Both the position numbers and the translations under genes were made by a program. From positions 310,001 to 374,000 of the forward strand of contig JAEZDD010000003.1 of NCBI GenBank assembly GCA_023429785.1: DNA of 64,000 nt. Direction: 5' to 3'. Below, in pieces: positions 54,607 to 64,000 of the stretch (its first letter is position 1; each line of letters starts with the position of its first letter). The DNA comes from Bacillota bacterium. Its GTDB lineage: Bacteria > Bacillota > Clostridia > Oscillospirales > Ruminococcaceae. The notes beneath the pieces are model-generated. The model was not told the DNA's origin, searched no databases, and saw nothing but the letters and a program-made list of their open reading frames with translations.

Positions 54607-55773
54607 TTATGTCTTATAAGTTATACAGTCAATGACTGAAACGCCAAGTAAATATATATTATCATCTATGACAGTAAAATCGGAGTAATCCTTTTTTAAT
54701 ACCACAGTTGCAATAACATTGCCTGAGGGGGAATATGTTATCAGCTCTTTCGCCGTCATGATATATATCTTGTTGTTCTTGACGGAAACCTTTTCAAAAT
54801 TATAATTCACAGGGATTAAAACAGGATTGCCCTTCCCCGAAATAATATTAAGGGTTGTCTTTCTAAGCTCATTATTTGAAACAACAACAGCAGTCAGGTC
54901 GCCGGTCGAGGAATATCCAGAGAGCTTCGAGGTATAGTTGTATGTAAAGCTTATTTTCCCATCCCTTGAAATCAAGCTGTACTGTGTGTCCCCGACTAAA
55001 GCCGTTTCACCGGAGGAGGTGCAAGCTGTGAAAAGTGCCAGTGACGGTATAGCCTCACTCTTCCAGTCTTCCTTTTCACTTTTAAAATTGAAGCTAATCA
55101 TTTTTGAAACAAGCTGTCCCCCGCTTGCGCTTATTGTTGTTGCAACACAGCCCGAATTGTCCGGCTTAAACGCAATGTCAAGTATTTTCTCATTTAAAAA
55201 AGAAGTGAAAACCTCATTCCCATTCGGGTCATATACAGTCATGCCGGAAGCGAATTTATCGGATTTTGTGACAATAGCGACAAAATCGTTATTGCTCATT
55301 TCGCCATAGATAATCTTGTCACTGATGTTTTTTGAATAAAGGACCTTGAGCTTCCCTATGACTTCAAAACTATTCCCGCCAAGGTCGTATATCAAGGCTC
55401 GTCCGCCGGAGGTTTTAAGGATTGGATTTGTCATTGCGTGCTGTTCGGTCATGGCGAGAGCGCCGGTTTTTGAATAAATATAAAAATGTGTGTCTGTCAC
55501 GAGTGCCAGCTTGTTTTCAAGGCTTGACATTATATATTGAGAGCCCTCACTGATTTTTAAAGGGAAGTTCCCTTCGGCGAGAGTTCCGTCATTGACTATG
55601 GTAGTTTTGTATTTATCAAATATCCCGTCGAAAAGGGGGAGCCACTTGGTTCTGGTGGCAAATCCGGCAATCCCGATGACAGCAATAATTGAAACAATCA
55701 GAAATCTCTTTAAAAGCTGCTTTCGCTTTTTCTTATTTCTGTGTTTTTTCAAATCATTCGTTTGAATTGTCAC
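54607..55773 (-). CDS. DUF5711-like membrane-anchored beta-propeller protein
   Basis: Protein of 388 aa with a basic N-terminus (KKHRNKKKRKQLLKRF), one membrane helix (about 24-41) and an extracellular part rich in short beta strands (repeated VxDxxFYIYSKxG and LxTYSPSGNVI units), as in beta-propellers. The pattern fits DUF5711, whose function is not known. It is in the truA-DUF5711-cvpA part of the long operon. Confidence 0.75.
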   Translation of the reverse strand: MTIQTNDLKKHRNKKKRKQLLKRFLIVSIIAVIGIAGFATRTKWLPLFDGIFDKYKTTIVNDGTLAEGNFPLKISEGSQYIMSSLENKLALVTDTHFYIYSKTGALAMTEQHAMTNPILKTSGGRALIYDLGGNSFEVIGKLKVLYSKNISDKIIYGEMSNNDFVAIVTKSDKFASGMTVYDPNGNEVFTSFLNEKILDIAFKPDNSGCVATTISASGGQLVSKMISFNFKSEKEDWKSEAIPSLALFTACTSSGETALVGDTQYSLISRDGKISFTYNYTSKLSGYSSTGDLTAVVVSNNELRKTTLNIISGKGNPVLIPVNYNFEKVSVKNNKIYIMTAKELITYSPSGNVIATVVLKKDYSDFTVIDDNIYLLGVSVIDCITYKT

Positions 55774-55790
55774 GTTTGACCTCCTGTCCT

Positions 55791-56531
55791 TTAAGCATCA
55801 TAAAAAACCTTATTTAAATAAAGCCCTTGAGCCGGTGCCGTTTTCCCCGCTTTTTTTCTTTCGCCGGAGAGAATAATCTGAGGGATGCTTTCAGCGCTTA
55901 TCTTCCCCTCATTTACGAATAAAAGCGTACCCACCATTATCCTAACCATATTATACAAAAAGCCGTCGCCTTTTACAAGCATTATTATTAAGTCGTCGTC
56001 ACGAACAACATTAAAATACTCAATAGTCCTCACTGTATTGATTTTTGCTGAGCCGGTGGAGCAAAAGCCTTTGAAATCATGCGTCCCCACAAATGCCTGA
56101 GAGGCATCATTCAACAGCTTTTCATTTATATCATAAGCATATCTATACGCTCTGTCCTTCAAAAACGGGTTCTTAACCTTGCTGTTGTGGATTTTATAAA
56201 GATATTCCTTCGCCTTACAGTTATATCTTGCATGAAAGCCTTCATCAGCCTCCTCACAGGATAAAATTGCAATATCATCAGGGAGATAGCCGTTAAGTGA
56301 CCGTATTAGTCCGCCACAGGTTATCGCATTATCGTGCTGAAAATTGAAATAGAATTCATTGGCGTGGACGCCGGTATCCGTCCTTGAGCAACCAAAAACA
56401 GTGACCCTTTCGCCAATTATTTTCTCAATGGTTTCCTCGATAATCTGCTGAATCGCGAGTGCATTCTCCTGCCTCTGAAAACCGTGATAAGCCGAGCCGT
56501 CATAGGACATTCTGACCTTGAAATTATGCAT
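55791..56531 (-). CDS. truA: tRNA pseudouridine(38-40) synthase
   Basis: Protein of 246 aa with the catalytic aspartate in CSRTDTGVHA, MSYDGSAYHGFQRQ at the start and FLYNMVRIMVG near the end. It modifies uridines 38-40 in the anticodon arm. It is 11 bp downstream of ecfT, the usual order in Firmicutes. Confidence 0.96.
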   Translation of the reverse strand: MHNFKVRMSYDGSAYHGFQRQENALAIQQIIEETIEKIIGERVTVFGCSRTDTGVHANEFYFNFQHDNAITCGGLIRSLNGYLPDDIAILSCEEADEGFHARYNCKAKEYLYKIHNSKVKNPFLKDRAYRYAYDINEKLLNDASQAFVGTHDFKGFCSTGSAKINTVRTIEYFNVVRDDDLIIMLVKGDGFLYNMVRIMVGTLLFVNEGKISAESIPQIILSGERKKAGKTAPAQGLYLNKVFYDA

Positions 56532-56542
56532 AAAAACCAGCC

Positions 56543-57346
56543 TTATAAAATTATATTGATTGTTATAATCACGCCGAGAAAGGCGAAATTAACCGCTACC
56601 GCCAGATAATCGATTGCCTGTGTTTTAAGCTGTTTTAGTCGTGTTCTGCCCTCGCCGCCGCGATAGCATCGGCATTCCATTGCTAGTGCCAGCTCCTCGG
56701 CTCGTCTGAATGCTGATACAAAAAGCGGAATAAGGATAGGAACAAGCGCCTTAGCCCGCTGCATAAGCCCGCCGCTTTCAAGGTCGGCGCCTCTCGCCTT
56801 CTGTGCTGACATAATCTTATCAGTTTCCTCGATGAGCGTCGGGATAAACCTCAACGCTATAGTCATCATCATCGCCAGCTCATGAACGGGAACCTTAACT
56901 TTTTTAAGGGGCGATAAGAGGCGTTCAATAGCGTCGGTGAGCGTAATCGGCGAGGTTGTATATGTCAGAAGTGACGTCCCAGCGATTAGGCAGATTATTC
57001 TGATTATCATGAAGACAGAGATTCTCACGCCCTCGGTTGTGATTTTTATTACCCATAAATGAATTAGAACATCTCCGCCGCTGATGAACAAAAGGTTCAG
57101 CACAGCTGTGAAAATTATTATCATTACAACCGGCTTCAAGCCCTTAATAATCATCCTTATCGGGATTTTTGAGATGAGAACTATCATTATCAAAAATACA
57201 ACCCCGACAGAAAGCGCAAGCATGTTTTTCGCAATAAATAGCATTGTTATATAAACAGCAGTGAGAATTATTTTTATGCGAGGGTCAAGCCTGTGAATGA
57301 AGGAATTCCCGGGGAAGAACTGCCCGATTGTGATATCCTTAAGCAT
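56543..57346 (-). CDS. ecfT: ECF transporter T component
   Basis: Protein of 267 aa with about five membrane helices and the coupling motifs ARGAD (SAQKARGADLE) and ALAMECRCYRG, whose Ala-Arg-Gly helices contact the ATPase grooves. It forms the shared module with EcfA1 and EcfA2 that energises many vitamin-binding S components, encoded elsewhere. Overlaps ecfA2 by 8 bp. Confidence 0.95.
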   Translation of the reverse strand: MLKDITIGQFFPGNSFIHRLDPRIKIILTAVYITMLFIAKNMLALSVGVVFLIMIVLISKIPIRMIIKGLKPVVMIIIFTAVLNLLFISGGDVLIHLWVIKITTEGVRISVFMIIRIICLIAGTSLLTYTTSPITLTDAIERLLSPLKKVKVPVHELAMMMTIALRFIPTLIEETDKIMSAQKARGADLESGGLMQRAKALVPILIPLFVSAFRRAEELALAMECRCYRGGEGRTRLKQLKTQAIDYLAVAVNFAFLGVIITINIIL

Positions 57347-58208
57347 TAAAACCCTCCCTCTCCTTTAAGAGTGCCAAAAGGGTTTTTCTCGCATACTCAA
57401 CAGTATATATGTCATCGTCAATTTTAATTCCGGCTTGCTTCAAGCGGTTAAAAACCCGTGTAATTTGTGGAACTGCCAGCCCCATTTGAGAAATTTCCTC
57501 CGCCCTCTTAAAGACCTCGACCGTCCTGTCATAACAAAACAGCCTTGACTCATTCATCACAAGTATTTTTGAAGCATTTTTTGCGACATCCTCCATACTG
57601 TGTGAAACAAGAAGAACAGTATTCCCCTTTGACTGATGATATTCCTTAATCTGACCTAAAATCCTGTCACGTCCGTGCGGGTCAAGTCCGGCGGTCGGCT
57701 CATCTAGAATCAAAACCTCCGGCTCCATAGCCATAACTCCGGCTATTGCAACTCGCCTTTTTTGCCCGCCCGAAAGCTCAAAGGGCGACTTTTGGAGTGT
57801 TTCAGGCTTTAAACCGACCAGACGGACAATTTCCTGGATACGCTTGTCTATCTCATCGTCATTAAGCCCCATATTTTTTGGCCCGAACGCAATATCTTTA
57901 TAAACAGTTTCTTCAAAAAGCTGATATTCGGGATACTGAAAAACAAGCCCTACCTTAAAGCGAACCTTTCGAATATCGGATTTTTTAGCCCATATATCCT
58001 CGCCGTCTATAAAAATTTTCCCCGCTGTCGGCTTTAAAAGCCCATTAAAATGCTGGATGAGCGTCGACTTCCCAGAGCCTGTATGCCCGATAACACCGAC
58101 AAGCTCGCCCTTTTCTATTTCAATGTTCACCCTATCAACCGCTGTCTTTTGGAAAGGAGTTCCCTCGCCGTAAACATAAGTTAAATCTTCTGTTTTGATT
58201 ATTGACAA
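57339..58208 (-). CDS. ecfA2: ECF transporter ATPase EcfA2
   Basis: ABC ATPase of 289 aa: Walker A GHTGSGKST, Q-loop VFQYPEYQLFEETV, signature LSGGQKRR, Walker B VLILDEPTAGLDP and H-loop VSHS. The YPEYQLF phrase marks the EcfA2 subgroup. The C-terminal tail beyond 235 is typical for Ecf ATPases. Confidence 0.96.
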   Translation of the reverse strand: MSIIKTEDLTYVYGEGTPFQKTAVDRVNIEIEKGELVGVIGHTGSGKSTLIQHFNGLLKPTAGKIFIDGEDIWAKKSDIRKVRFKVGLVFQYPEYQLFEETVYKDIAFGPKNMGLNDDEIDKRIQEIVRLVGLKPETLQKSPFELSGGQKRRVAIAGVMAMEPEVLILDEPTAGLDPHGRDRILGQIKEYHQSKGNTVLLVSHSMEDVAKNASKILVMNESRLFCYDRTVEVFKRAEEISQMGLAVPQITRVFNRLKQAGIKIDDDIYTVEYARKTLLALLKEREGFNA

Positions 58209-58230
58209 TGTTTACATCCTCCGATTTTAA

Positions 58231-59091
58231 CTAGCTACGCTTATTTAAAAGAGAAATCAGTGCCTCGACACATTCATCCTCAGAAATAATATCCTGGCTT
58301 ATTTCTATCCCCGCCTGACTCAGTCCAAAGCATAAATCAGTAACCTGAGGGACGTCAAGCCCCACGTTTTTAAGCCTTTCAACCTGTGAAAAAACCTTTT
58401 TGGGGATATCATTAAGTATAATTTCGCCGCTGTCCATGACGACAACCCTGTCCGCCTGTGCCGCCTCGTCCATATAATGAGTAATGAGCACAATAGTTAC
58501 GCCATGCTCCTTATTGAGCCGTTTTATCGTCTTTAAAACCTCAACACGACCGTGCGGGTCAAGCATAGCAGTCGGCTCGTCAAGCACGATACATTGAGGC
58601 ATCATTGCAATAATCCCGGCAATGGCAACCCTCTGCTTCTGACCGCCCGAAAGACGGTGGGGAGCATGCTCACGGTAATCATACATATCAACGGTTTTAA
58701 GCGACTCGTCGACACGACGACGTATTTCACCAGGCTCTACCCCGATATTTTCAAGTGCAAAAGCAACGTCCTCTTCAACAATTGTCGCAACAATCTGGTT
58801 ATCCGGATTTTGAAAAACCATCCCGACATTCTGACGTATATCAAAAATCCTGTCCTCATCCTTTGTATCAATCCCATTGACTAAAACCGTCCCCGAGCTT
58901 GGCACTAAAATCGCATTGAAATGCTTCGCTATTGTTGATTTCCCCGAGCCGTTATGCCCGAGGATAGCGAGGAACTCGCCCTTATAAATATCAAGCGAAA
59001 CATCCTTTAGGACCTGAACCCTTGTTGTTTCCGTTTCATTTTCCTGTTCATAGAAAAAGTTGACGTTTTTGACTTCAATTATTTTTTCCAT
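58231..59091 (-). CDS. ecfA1: ECF transporter ATPase EcfA1
   Basis: ABC ATPase of 286 aa: Walker [11 protein letters not shown]-loop [20 protein letters not shown] (EcfA1 type), signature LSGGQKQR, Walker [14 protein letters not shown] and H-loop ITHYM. It starts at 59091 ([10 protein letters not shown]) with GAAAGG upstream; a longer frame reaches into the methyltransferase gene and is rejected. It has an inserted ENETETTR before strand 2. Confidence 0.96.
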   Translation of the reverse strand: MEKIIEVKNVNFFYEQENETETTRVQVLKDVSLDIYKGEFLAILGHNGSGKSTIAKHFNAILVPSSGTVLVNGIDTKDEDRIFDIRQNVGMVFQNPDNQIVATIVEEDVAFALENIGVEPGEIRRRVDESLKTVDMYDYREHAPHRLSGGQKQRVAIAGIIAMMPQCIVLDEPTAMLDPHGRVEVLKTIKRLNKEHGVTIVLITHYMDEAAQADRVVVMDSGEIILNDIPKKVFSQVERLKNVGLDVPQVTDLCFGLSQAGIEISQDIISEDECVEALISLLNKRS

Positions 59092-59123
59092 CAAGCTTAA
59101 CCTTTCGTAAAAACTAATCTCTA

Positions 59124-59990
59124 TTAATCCCTCTGCCATATTGCGGTCGAGCCGCAAGGGAGAGCATAGCCACTCAGCTCAACCGGCAAGCCGATTTCGT
59201 CAGCGGTAACCTTCCCGCCATACTTTTCGCCGACTGTTTCACCCAGAAGATACGCCATGACCGACGGTGAAAGCCCGGTTGTATAGCTGTTGAGCAAAAA
59301 GAACAGCGGATTGTCGCTGAGCGCCCCGACACATAGCTTCACAAGCTCATATATACTGTCCTCAAGCTTCCAGACCTCGCCGTTTGGCCCTCTCCCATAG
59401 GACGGAGGGTCCATAATTATTGCGTCATATTTTTTCCCGCGCTTTATTTCTCTCAAAACGAACTTTTCGCAATCATCGACCAGCCAGCGAATTGGGTTTT
59501 GTGAAAGCCCAGAGGCCTCGGCATTTTCTCTCGCCCATGAAACCATTCCCTTTGAAGCATCAACGTGTGAAACACTGGCCCCCGCCTTTGAACAGGCGAG
59601 AGTTGCCCCGCCGGTATAAGCGAAAAGGTTTAAAACATTGATAGGTCGCTTTGCATTCTGTATCTTTTCAATCATGAAATCCCAGTTCACAGCCTGCTCA
59701 GGGAAAAGGCCGGTATGCTTAAAGCCGGTGGGTTTGATATTAAAAACAAGCTCCTTATATTTAATCTGCCATGAGTCAGGGAATTTTTTTTTGTATTCCC
59801 ATGCGCCGCCGCCTTGTGCCGAGCGATGATAATGTGCATGAGGTAAGTTCCACAGCGGTGATTTATGAGCACTCTTCCAGATAATCTGAGGGTCAGGGCG
59901 GACAAGGATAATATCGCCCCATTTCTCAAGCTTTTCATTATCAGAAGTATCAATAATTTTATAGTCCTGCCAATCGGTCGCTACTCTCAT
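59124..59990 (-). CDS. Class I SAM-dependent methyltransferase (RlmI/RlmK-like)
   Basis: Protein of 288 aa. The SAM site is [20 protein letters not shown] and [21 protein letters not shown]; the catalytic-region motif is [14 protein letters not shown]. The DPPSYGRG phrase is shared with rRNA cytosine/guanine methyltransferases such as RlmI and RlmK. There is no PUA domain at the N-terminus, but a short beta part instead. The substrate is probably rRNA. It starts 3 bp after the glmM stop. Confidence 0.88.
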   Translation of the reverse strand: MRVATDWQDYKIIDTSDNEKLEKWGDIILVRPDPQIIWKSAHKSPLWNLPHAHYHRSAQGGGAWEYKKKFPDSWQIKYKELVFNIKPTGFKHTGLFPEQAVNWDFMIEKIQNAKRPINVLNLFAYTGGATLACSKAGASVSHVDASKGMVSWARENAEASGLSQNPIRWLVDDCEKFVLREIKRGKKYDAIIMDPPSYGRGPNGEVWKLEDSIYELVKLCVGALSDNPLFFLLNSYTTGLSPSVMAYLLGETVGEKYGGKVTADEIGLPVELSGYALPCGSTAIWQRD

Positions 59991-59993
59991 TAA

Positions 59994-61340
59994 TTAGCAC
60001 CTTTCCTTGATTACATTGGCTATTTCTTTAGCATATTCAACAATTTGTCCGTGGATTTTCCCCTCGAGCATAACTCTTATTAAAGGCTCTGTCCCCGACT
60101 CACGAACAAGAATTCTCCCGTCGTCGCCGAGCTTCTGTTCAAATTTTTTGATAGTTTCCAAAACCTTTTCGTCGGTTTTCCACTTCCCCTTTTGTTCAGC
60201 GGTAATTTTTATATTGACAAGTGTCTGAGGATAGGACTGCATGACCCCCGCCAGCTCAGACATTTTTTTCGTTGTCTGTGAAAGTATCTGAAGAAGCTTT
60301 GCGCCCGAGAGCTGTCCGTCGCCTGTTGAGGCTTCGTCAAGGAAAATTATATGCCCTGACTGCTCGCCGCCGATGTTATATTCGCCCTTCTGCATTTCCT
60401 CAAGGACGTATCTGTCGCCGACAGCAGTTGTCGCAACAACAATCCCATTTTCCTTAGCGAATTTAAAAAATCCAAGGTTTGACATAACAGTGACAACAGC
60501 GGCGTTGTGCTTGAGAATTCCCTTTGTTTTCATGTATTTTGAAAAAATTGCAATCATCTTGTCGCCGTCGATAATATTCCCCTTTTCATCAACAGCAAGG
60601 CATCTGTCAGCGTCGCCGTCAAAGGCAAGCCCTATATGACACTTATTATTAACCACGCATTTCTGCAAGTCCTCCATATGAGTCGAGCCGCAATTTTTGT
60701 TGATATTTGTTCCGTCAGGCTCGTTGCTTATGAAAAAGCAGGTTGCGCCAAGCCCTTTAAAAAGCTTAACAGCAGTGGAACTAGCGCTCCCGTTAGCACA
60801 GTCGATTGCGACCTTGATATTTCTGCAATCCCCGTCAATGCTTTTTAAAACATATCTGACATAATCCCATTCAGCGTCTTTAAGATAATTAATTCTTCCA
60901 AGCTCAATGCCGTCAACAAGCTTGATTTCCTCCGGATTATCAAGAATTAGCCTTTCAATCTCATTTTCAATATCATCACTCAGCTTAAAGCCGGTATTAG
61001 CAAAAAGCTTGATTCCATTGAATTCAACCGAATTATGTGAGGCTGAAATCATTACGCCGGCGTCGGCGTTATATTTTTTAATAAGAACAGCGACCGCAGG
61101 CGTCGGGATTACCCCTAAAATCACCGCGTCAGCGCCGACAGAGCATATTCCAGAAACAAGCGCCGCCTCAAGAACGTCAGATGAAATTCTCGTATCCTTC
61201 CCGATAAAAATCTTAGGCTTGTGACTTGTCGTTTTTGTGAGAACAAGTGCAGCCGCGCGTCCAATCTGCATCGCCAATTCACAGGTTAGCTCAGTTATTG
61301 CAACCCCTCTTGCGCCGTCTGTTCCAAATAGTCTTCCCAT
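59994..61340 (-). CDS. glmM: Phosphoglucosamine mutase
   Basis: Protein of 448 aa with GTDGARG at the start, the phosphoserine loop MISASHNSVEFNGIKLF, metal loop AFDGDADRC and the sugar-phosphate site RESGTEPLIRVM. It converts glucosamine-6-P to glucosamine-1-P for peptidoglycan. RBS AAGGAG; 59 bp after ruvB. No glmS ribozyme is in this region. Confidence 0.97.
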   Translation of the reverse strand: MGRLFGTDGARGVAITELTCELAMQIGRAAALVLTKTTSHKPKIFIGKDTRISSDVLEAALVSGICSVGADAVILGVIPTPAVAVLIKKYNADAGVMISASHNSVEFNGIKLFANTGFKLSDDIENEIERLILDNPEEIKLVDGIELGRINYLKDAEWDYVRYVLKSIDGDCRNIKVAIDCANGSASSTAVKLFKGLGATCFFISNEPDGTNINKNCGSTHMEDLQKCVVNNKCHIGLAFDGDADRCLAVDEKGNIIDGDKMIAIFSKYMKTKGILKHNAAVVTVMSNLGFFKFAKENGIVVATTAVGDRYVLEEMQKGEYNIGGEQSGHIIFLDEASTGDGQLSGAKLLQILSQTTKKMSELAGVMQSYPQTLVNIKITAEQKGKWKTDEKVLETIKKFEQKLGDDGRILVRESGTEPLIRVMLEGKIHGQIVEYAKEIANVIKERC

Positions 61341-61399
61341 AATAAAATCTCCTTAGAAAAATAAGTATTTTTTAAAAAATTTGCTTATGCTATGTTAAA

Positions 61400-62434
61400 T
61401 TATAATGTTGTCTGTCCATCCTGCAAAAGCCCCAAATGCTTATACGCCAGCTGTGTCGCGCATCTCCCGCGGGGTGTCCTTGAAATGAAGCCAAGCTGCA
61501 TAAGATATGGCTCGCATACATCCTCAAGAGTAACTGCCTCCTCGCCGAGTGCAGAAGCCAGAGTTTCAAGCCCGACCGGCCCGCCGCCATAGCCTTTTAT
61601 AATCATGTTGAGCATTCTCTTGTCAATGCTGTCAAGCCCCAGAGGGTCAACCTCCATTCGGTCAAGAGCAATCTTAACAATATCCTCGGTAATTCTCCCG
61701 TTCCCCATTACCTCAGCGAAATCACGAACTCTCTTTAGAAAGCGGTTTGCTATACGAGGTGTCCCCCTTGAACGCTTTGCAAGCTCCATTGCGCCGTTTT
61801 TGTCACAGGCAATCCCGAGAATGATACTGCTTCTCATGATAATGTCGCAAAGCTCCTCCTGAGTATAAAGCTCAAGCCTTAGAATAACGCCGAATCTGTC
61901 ACGCAGTGGCGATGTCAGCTGTCCCGCTCTAGTCGTTGCGCCAACCAGCGTGAACTTCGGGAGGTCAATTCTTATCGAACGGGCTGAAGGCCCCTTCCCG
62001 ATTATAATATCAAGTGCATAATCCTCAAGTGCTGGGTATAAAACCTCTTCGATTGAACGTGAAAGCCGATGAATTTCATCAATGAAAAGCACGTCGTTTT
62101 CAGAAAGATTAGTCAGAAGAGCCGCCAAGTCCCCGGGCTTTTCAATAGCCGGGCCGGAGGTAATCCTTATGTTCACGCCAAGCTCATTAGCGATAATAGC
62201 CGATAGCGTCGTTTTCCCGAGTCCCGGAGGTCCGTATAACAAAACGTGGTCAAGCGGCTCAGAGCGTTTTTTCGCCGCTTCTATATAAATTGACAGGTTT
62301 TCCTTCACCTTATCCTGCCCGATATATTCATTCAGGGTTTTAGGGCGAAGTGAAAAATCAATCTCATTATCTTCTCTTAATATTTCAGGTGCGACAATTC
62401 TGTTTTCAAGGTCGAATTCACTTGTCTCCAGCAT
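61400..62434 (-). CDS. ruvB: Holliday junction helicase motor RuvB
   Basis: AAA+ protein of 344 aa: [11 protein letters not shown], Walker [11 protein letters not shown], Walker [10 protein letters not shown], sensor GATTRAGQL and the C-terminal winged-helix DNA-binding region ([17 protein letters not shown]). It drives branch migration with RuvA. RBS AAGGAA. Confidence 0.98.
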   Translation of the reverse strand: MLETSEFDLENRIVAPEILREDNEIDFSLRPKTLNEYIGQDKVKENLSIYIEAAKKRSEPLDHVLLYGPPGLGKTTLSAIIANELGVNIRITSGPAIEKPGDLAALLTNLSENDVLFIDEIHRLSRSIEEVLYPALEDYALDIIIGKGPSARSIRIDLPKFTLVGATTRAGQLTSPLRDRFGVILRLELYTQEELCDIIMRSSIILGIACDKNGAMELAKRSRGTPRIANRFLKRVRDFAEVMGNGRITEDIVKIALDRMEVDPLGLDSIDKRMLNMIIKGYGGGPVGLETLASALGEEAVTLEDVCEPYLMQLGFISRTPRGRCATQLAYKHLGLLQDGQTTL

Positions 62435-62467
62435 TTTATCACTTCCTTAAATTTATAATTTTATGTA

Positions 62468-63136
62468 TTATCTGCATTTTTTAATAATATTTGTGCAATC
62501 ATTTAGATGGACAATCTGATGCCGTGTAATAGGCATAAGAAAAATCCCCGAAACCGTCTTTCTGCTCCAGAATTCCTTTAGCCAAATTGAATCCGGATGA
62601 TTTATAATACAACCCTCATCGGTCAGACGTTCCAGCTGATTTTGATTGAATTTTCTTTTCATATCAGCCGCATTGATTGACTCAATGACTTGTTTCGTTT
62701 TTATCCCGACTGCATTGCGGTAATCAATTAACGCATTCAAGTTCAGCCCCTTGCTAAACTTTAATATCTCATCGTATGTCATTGCGTTCCCTGTGTCGGT
62801 CACACTAGTATTCAGCTTTTCCTGCCATTGTGCATTCAAAACCTGTTTTTCATCAAGGACAAGGATATTCATTGTGATGTCCTCAATACGGGTGCTATGC
62901 CATATATTCCACGCTATTGTGACATCCTTAGCTGACGGCATTACAGCGAAATTACTATTGTCAACCTCATCCATTATCTCGTCAAAATAAGTCTTTTCGC
63001 CATATATTTCGCCGGAGTGAACCTGTGAATGAAGCTCCGCTAAAAGACTTCTTGCTTCAGCAGTTTTCTCAGGCTTGTTAATACATTGCTTTAACAAAGC
63101 TTGCCTCGGGTTCCAAAATTCAGAAATTACAGACAT
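62468..63136 (-). CDS. DinB-like four-helix protein between ruvA and ruvB
   Basis: Protein of 222 aa, largely helical. The phrases IAWNIWHSTRIEDITMNILV and the later TRHQIVHLNDC give His residues at the places where DinB/YfiT-like proteins bind a metal. I take it as a DinB superfamily member (moderate). The start at 63136 (MSVISEFWNP) has GGAGG upstream. It lies 14 bp after ruvA and 33 bp before ruvB, so it is part of the resolvasome operon. Function unknown; thiol- or damage-related roles are suggested for the superfamily. Confidence 0.65.
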   Translation of the reverse strand: MSVISEFWNPRQALLKQCINKPEKTAEARSLLAELHSQVHSGEIYGEKTYFDEIMDEVDNSNFAVMPSAKDVTIAWNIWHSTRIEDITMNILVLDEKQVLNAQWQEKLNTSVTDTGNAMTYDEILKFSKGLNLNALIDYRNAVGIKTKQVIESINAADMKRKFNQNQLERLTDEGCIINHPDSIWLKEFWSRKTVSGIFLMPITRHQIVHLNDCTNIIKKCR

Positions 63137-63150
63137 AACAGCCTCCACAA

Positions 63151-63756
63151 TTAAATCTTTGATGCAATCATTTTCAGCCCTTGCTTAATCATATCCTCGA
63201 CCGAAATATTCTGGTCAAGCTTTGAAACAACCGATGCCGCCTCTGATTGTGAATAGCCGAGAACAACAAGCGCCGAAATCGCCTCGCCGCTGTTCCCGCC
63301 GCTCACTATCGGCGTGAAATCAATTGAGCCTTCCGCCCCTATCAGCAGCTGCTCCTTAGCGATTTTATCTTTAAGCTCAAGGACAATTCTCTGCGCGAGC
63401 TTTGGCCCTATTCCCTTTGTTCTTGTTATAGATTTAACATCTCCGGTCGCAATAATGAGCGCGAACTTTTCAGGTGTCGTGTCAGAAAGAATAGCCAGTG
63501 CCGCCTTAGGTCCAACCCCGGAAACAGAAATAAGCATTTTAAAGCAGTTTAGCTCCTGAGAGGTCAAAAACCCAAAAAGCTCAACATTATCCTCCCTGAC
63601 ATACATATAAGTCAGAAGTGTCACCCTTGTCCCCTTTGAGCCTATCTGAGAAAGGGTTGAATACGTTGTCCGGCACGCATACCCGACGCCGCCGCATTCA
63701 ATAACCGCGAGTGATGGCTCGGTATGTATCAGCTCGCCTTTTACGCTATATATCAT
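63151..63756 (-). CDS. ruvA: Holliday junction DNA helicase RuvA
   Basis: Protein of 201 aa with the N-terminal OB fold ([14 protein letters not shown]), two helix-hairpin-helix motifs ([15 protein letters not shown] and [22 protein letters not shown]) and the C-terminal RuvB-binding helix bundle ([16 protein letters not shown]). Its ATG overlaps the ruvC stop by 4 bp. Confidence 0.98.
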   Translation of the reverse strand: MIYSVKGELIHTEPSLAVIECGGVGYACRTTYSTLSQIGSKGTRVTLLTYMYVREDNVELFGFLTSQELNCFKMLISVSGVGPKAALAILSDTTPEKFALIIATGDVKSITRTKGIGPKLAQRIVLELKDKIAKEQLLIGAEGSIDFTPIVSGGNSGEAISALVVLGYSQSEAASVVSKLDQNISVEDMIKQGLKMIASKI

Positions 63757-64000
63757 CGCATTTTTTCTCCTTTATGTAATTGATAGACCGTCGCTGAATG
63801 TGCGCTGTGCCCGTGACATATAGCAATAGCGAGTGCGTCAGCCGTATCGTCGGGCTTCGGGACCTCCCTAAGGCATAAAATCTGACGTGTCAGCTCCTGA
63901 ACCTGTTTCTTCTCGGCTTTCCCATATCCGACGACAGCCTGCTTCACCTGAAGAGGTGTGTATTCAAAAACACATATATTTCTCTGAACTGCCGATAATA
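63753..64000 (-). CDS. ruvC: Crossover junction endonuclease RuvC, C-terminal part
   Basis: The frame is open to the window edge, so the N-terminus lies beyond 64000. The visible part holds [22 protein letters not shown] and the final catalytic aspartate region [15 protein letters not shown], both diagnostic of RuvC. It resolves Holliday junctions. It precedes ruvA with a 4-bp overlap. Confidence 0.96.
   Translation of the reverse strand, partial: LSAVQRNICVFEYTPLQVKQAVVGYGKAEKKQVQELTRQILCLREVPKPDDTADALAIAICHGHSAHSATVYQLHKGEKMR

Noticed and set aside
59092..59157. 22-residue N-terminal extension of EcfA1
   Set aside because: Overlaps the methyltransferase gene end; the start at 59091 has an RBS and fits the family.

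Overview
The window is a chromosomal segment of a low-GC, endospore-forming Firmicute, most likely a clostridial gut-type bacterium of the Ruminococcaceae/Oscillospiraceae kind. The evidence is a spoIVB-spo0A pair, a ClpE-type unfoldase, an L27 precursor next to its processing protease Prp, an ECF vitamin transporter module, AGGAGG-type ribosome binding sites throughout and AT-rich intergenic DNA with near-consensus sigma-A promoters. No insertion sequence, integrase, prophage gene, CRISPR array or rRNA operon is visible. The species cannot be fixed from the sequence alone.

Left part (1-9.6 kb): end of an ABC-2 permease, a lipid kinase, a thioredoxin reductase/thioredoxin pair with a Crp/Fnr-type regulator upstream, a small Cys-rich membrane protein, a coat-like protein with 13 copies of a 21-bp repeat, a ComEC-like metallo-beta-lactamase lipoprotein, a patatin phospholipase, a PHP phosphoesterase sharing a promoter with tRNA-Thr, and a SipW-like signal peptidase that has lost its catalytic residues.

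9.6-18.7 kb is one nine-gene arginine operon read on the minus strand: argG, a SecD-head lipoprotein, argH, argC, a DUF4180 gene, argJ, argB, argD, argF. It has a perfect sigma-A promoter flanked by ArgR boxes. Together these genes make arginine from glutamate and carbamoyl phosphate; carAB is not here. 18.7-23.3 kb holds a TIM-barrel protein, a flavin reductase-like protein, spo0A (with Glu in place of the phospho-acceptor Asp), spoIVB and a UPF0178 gene. 23.4-28.1 kb is a disaccharide operon (GH1 beta-glucosidase, GPH symporter, GH13 alpha-glucosidase), followed by a secreted beta-helix-like surface protein.

29.8-36.5 kb is the most unusual region: a minus-strand cassette of three different dynamin-like GTPases with an M48 metallopeptidase between two of them. 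It is driven by a promoter covered by an inverted repeat and lies just 3' of a tRNA-Pro gene. I propose a membrane-remodelling or stress/defence module in which the peptidase may act on the dynamins, as OMA1 acts on OPA1 in mitochondria.

36.9-64 kb is core housekeeping: pyrE-radC-uvrB-uvrA; a plus-strand block (RluA, PHP paralogue, malic enzyme, TSCPD protein, esterase); obgE, a frame-disrupted mini-RNase III gene and yebC; rplU-prp-rpmA; and a long minus-strand run ruvC-ruvA-(DinB-like)-ruvB-glmM-methyltransferase-ecfA1-ecfA2-ecfT-truA-DUF5711-cvpA leading to clpE.
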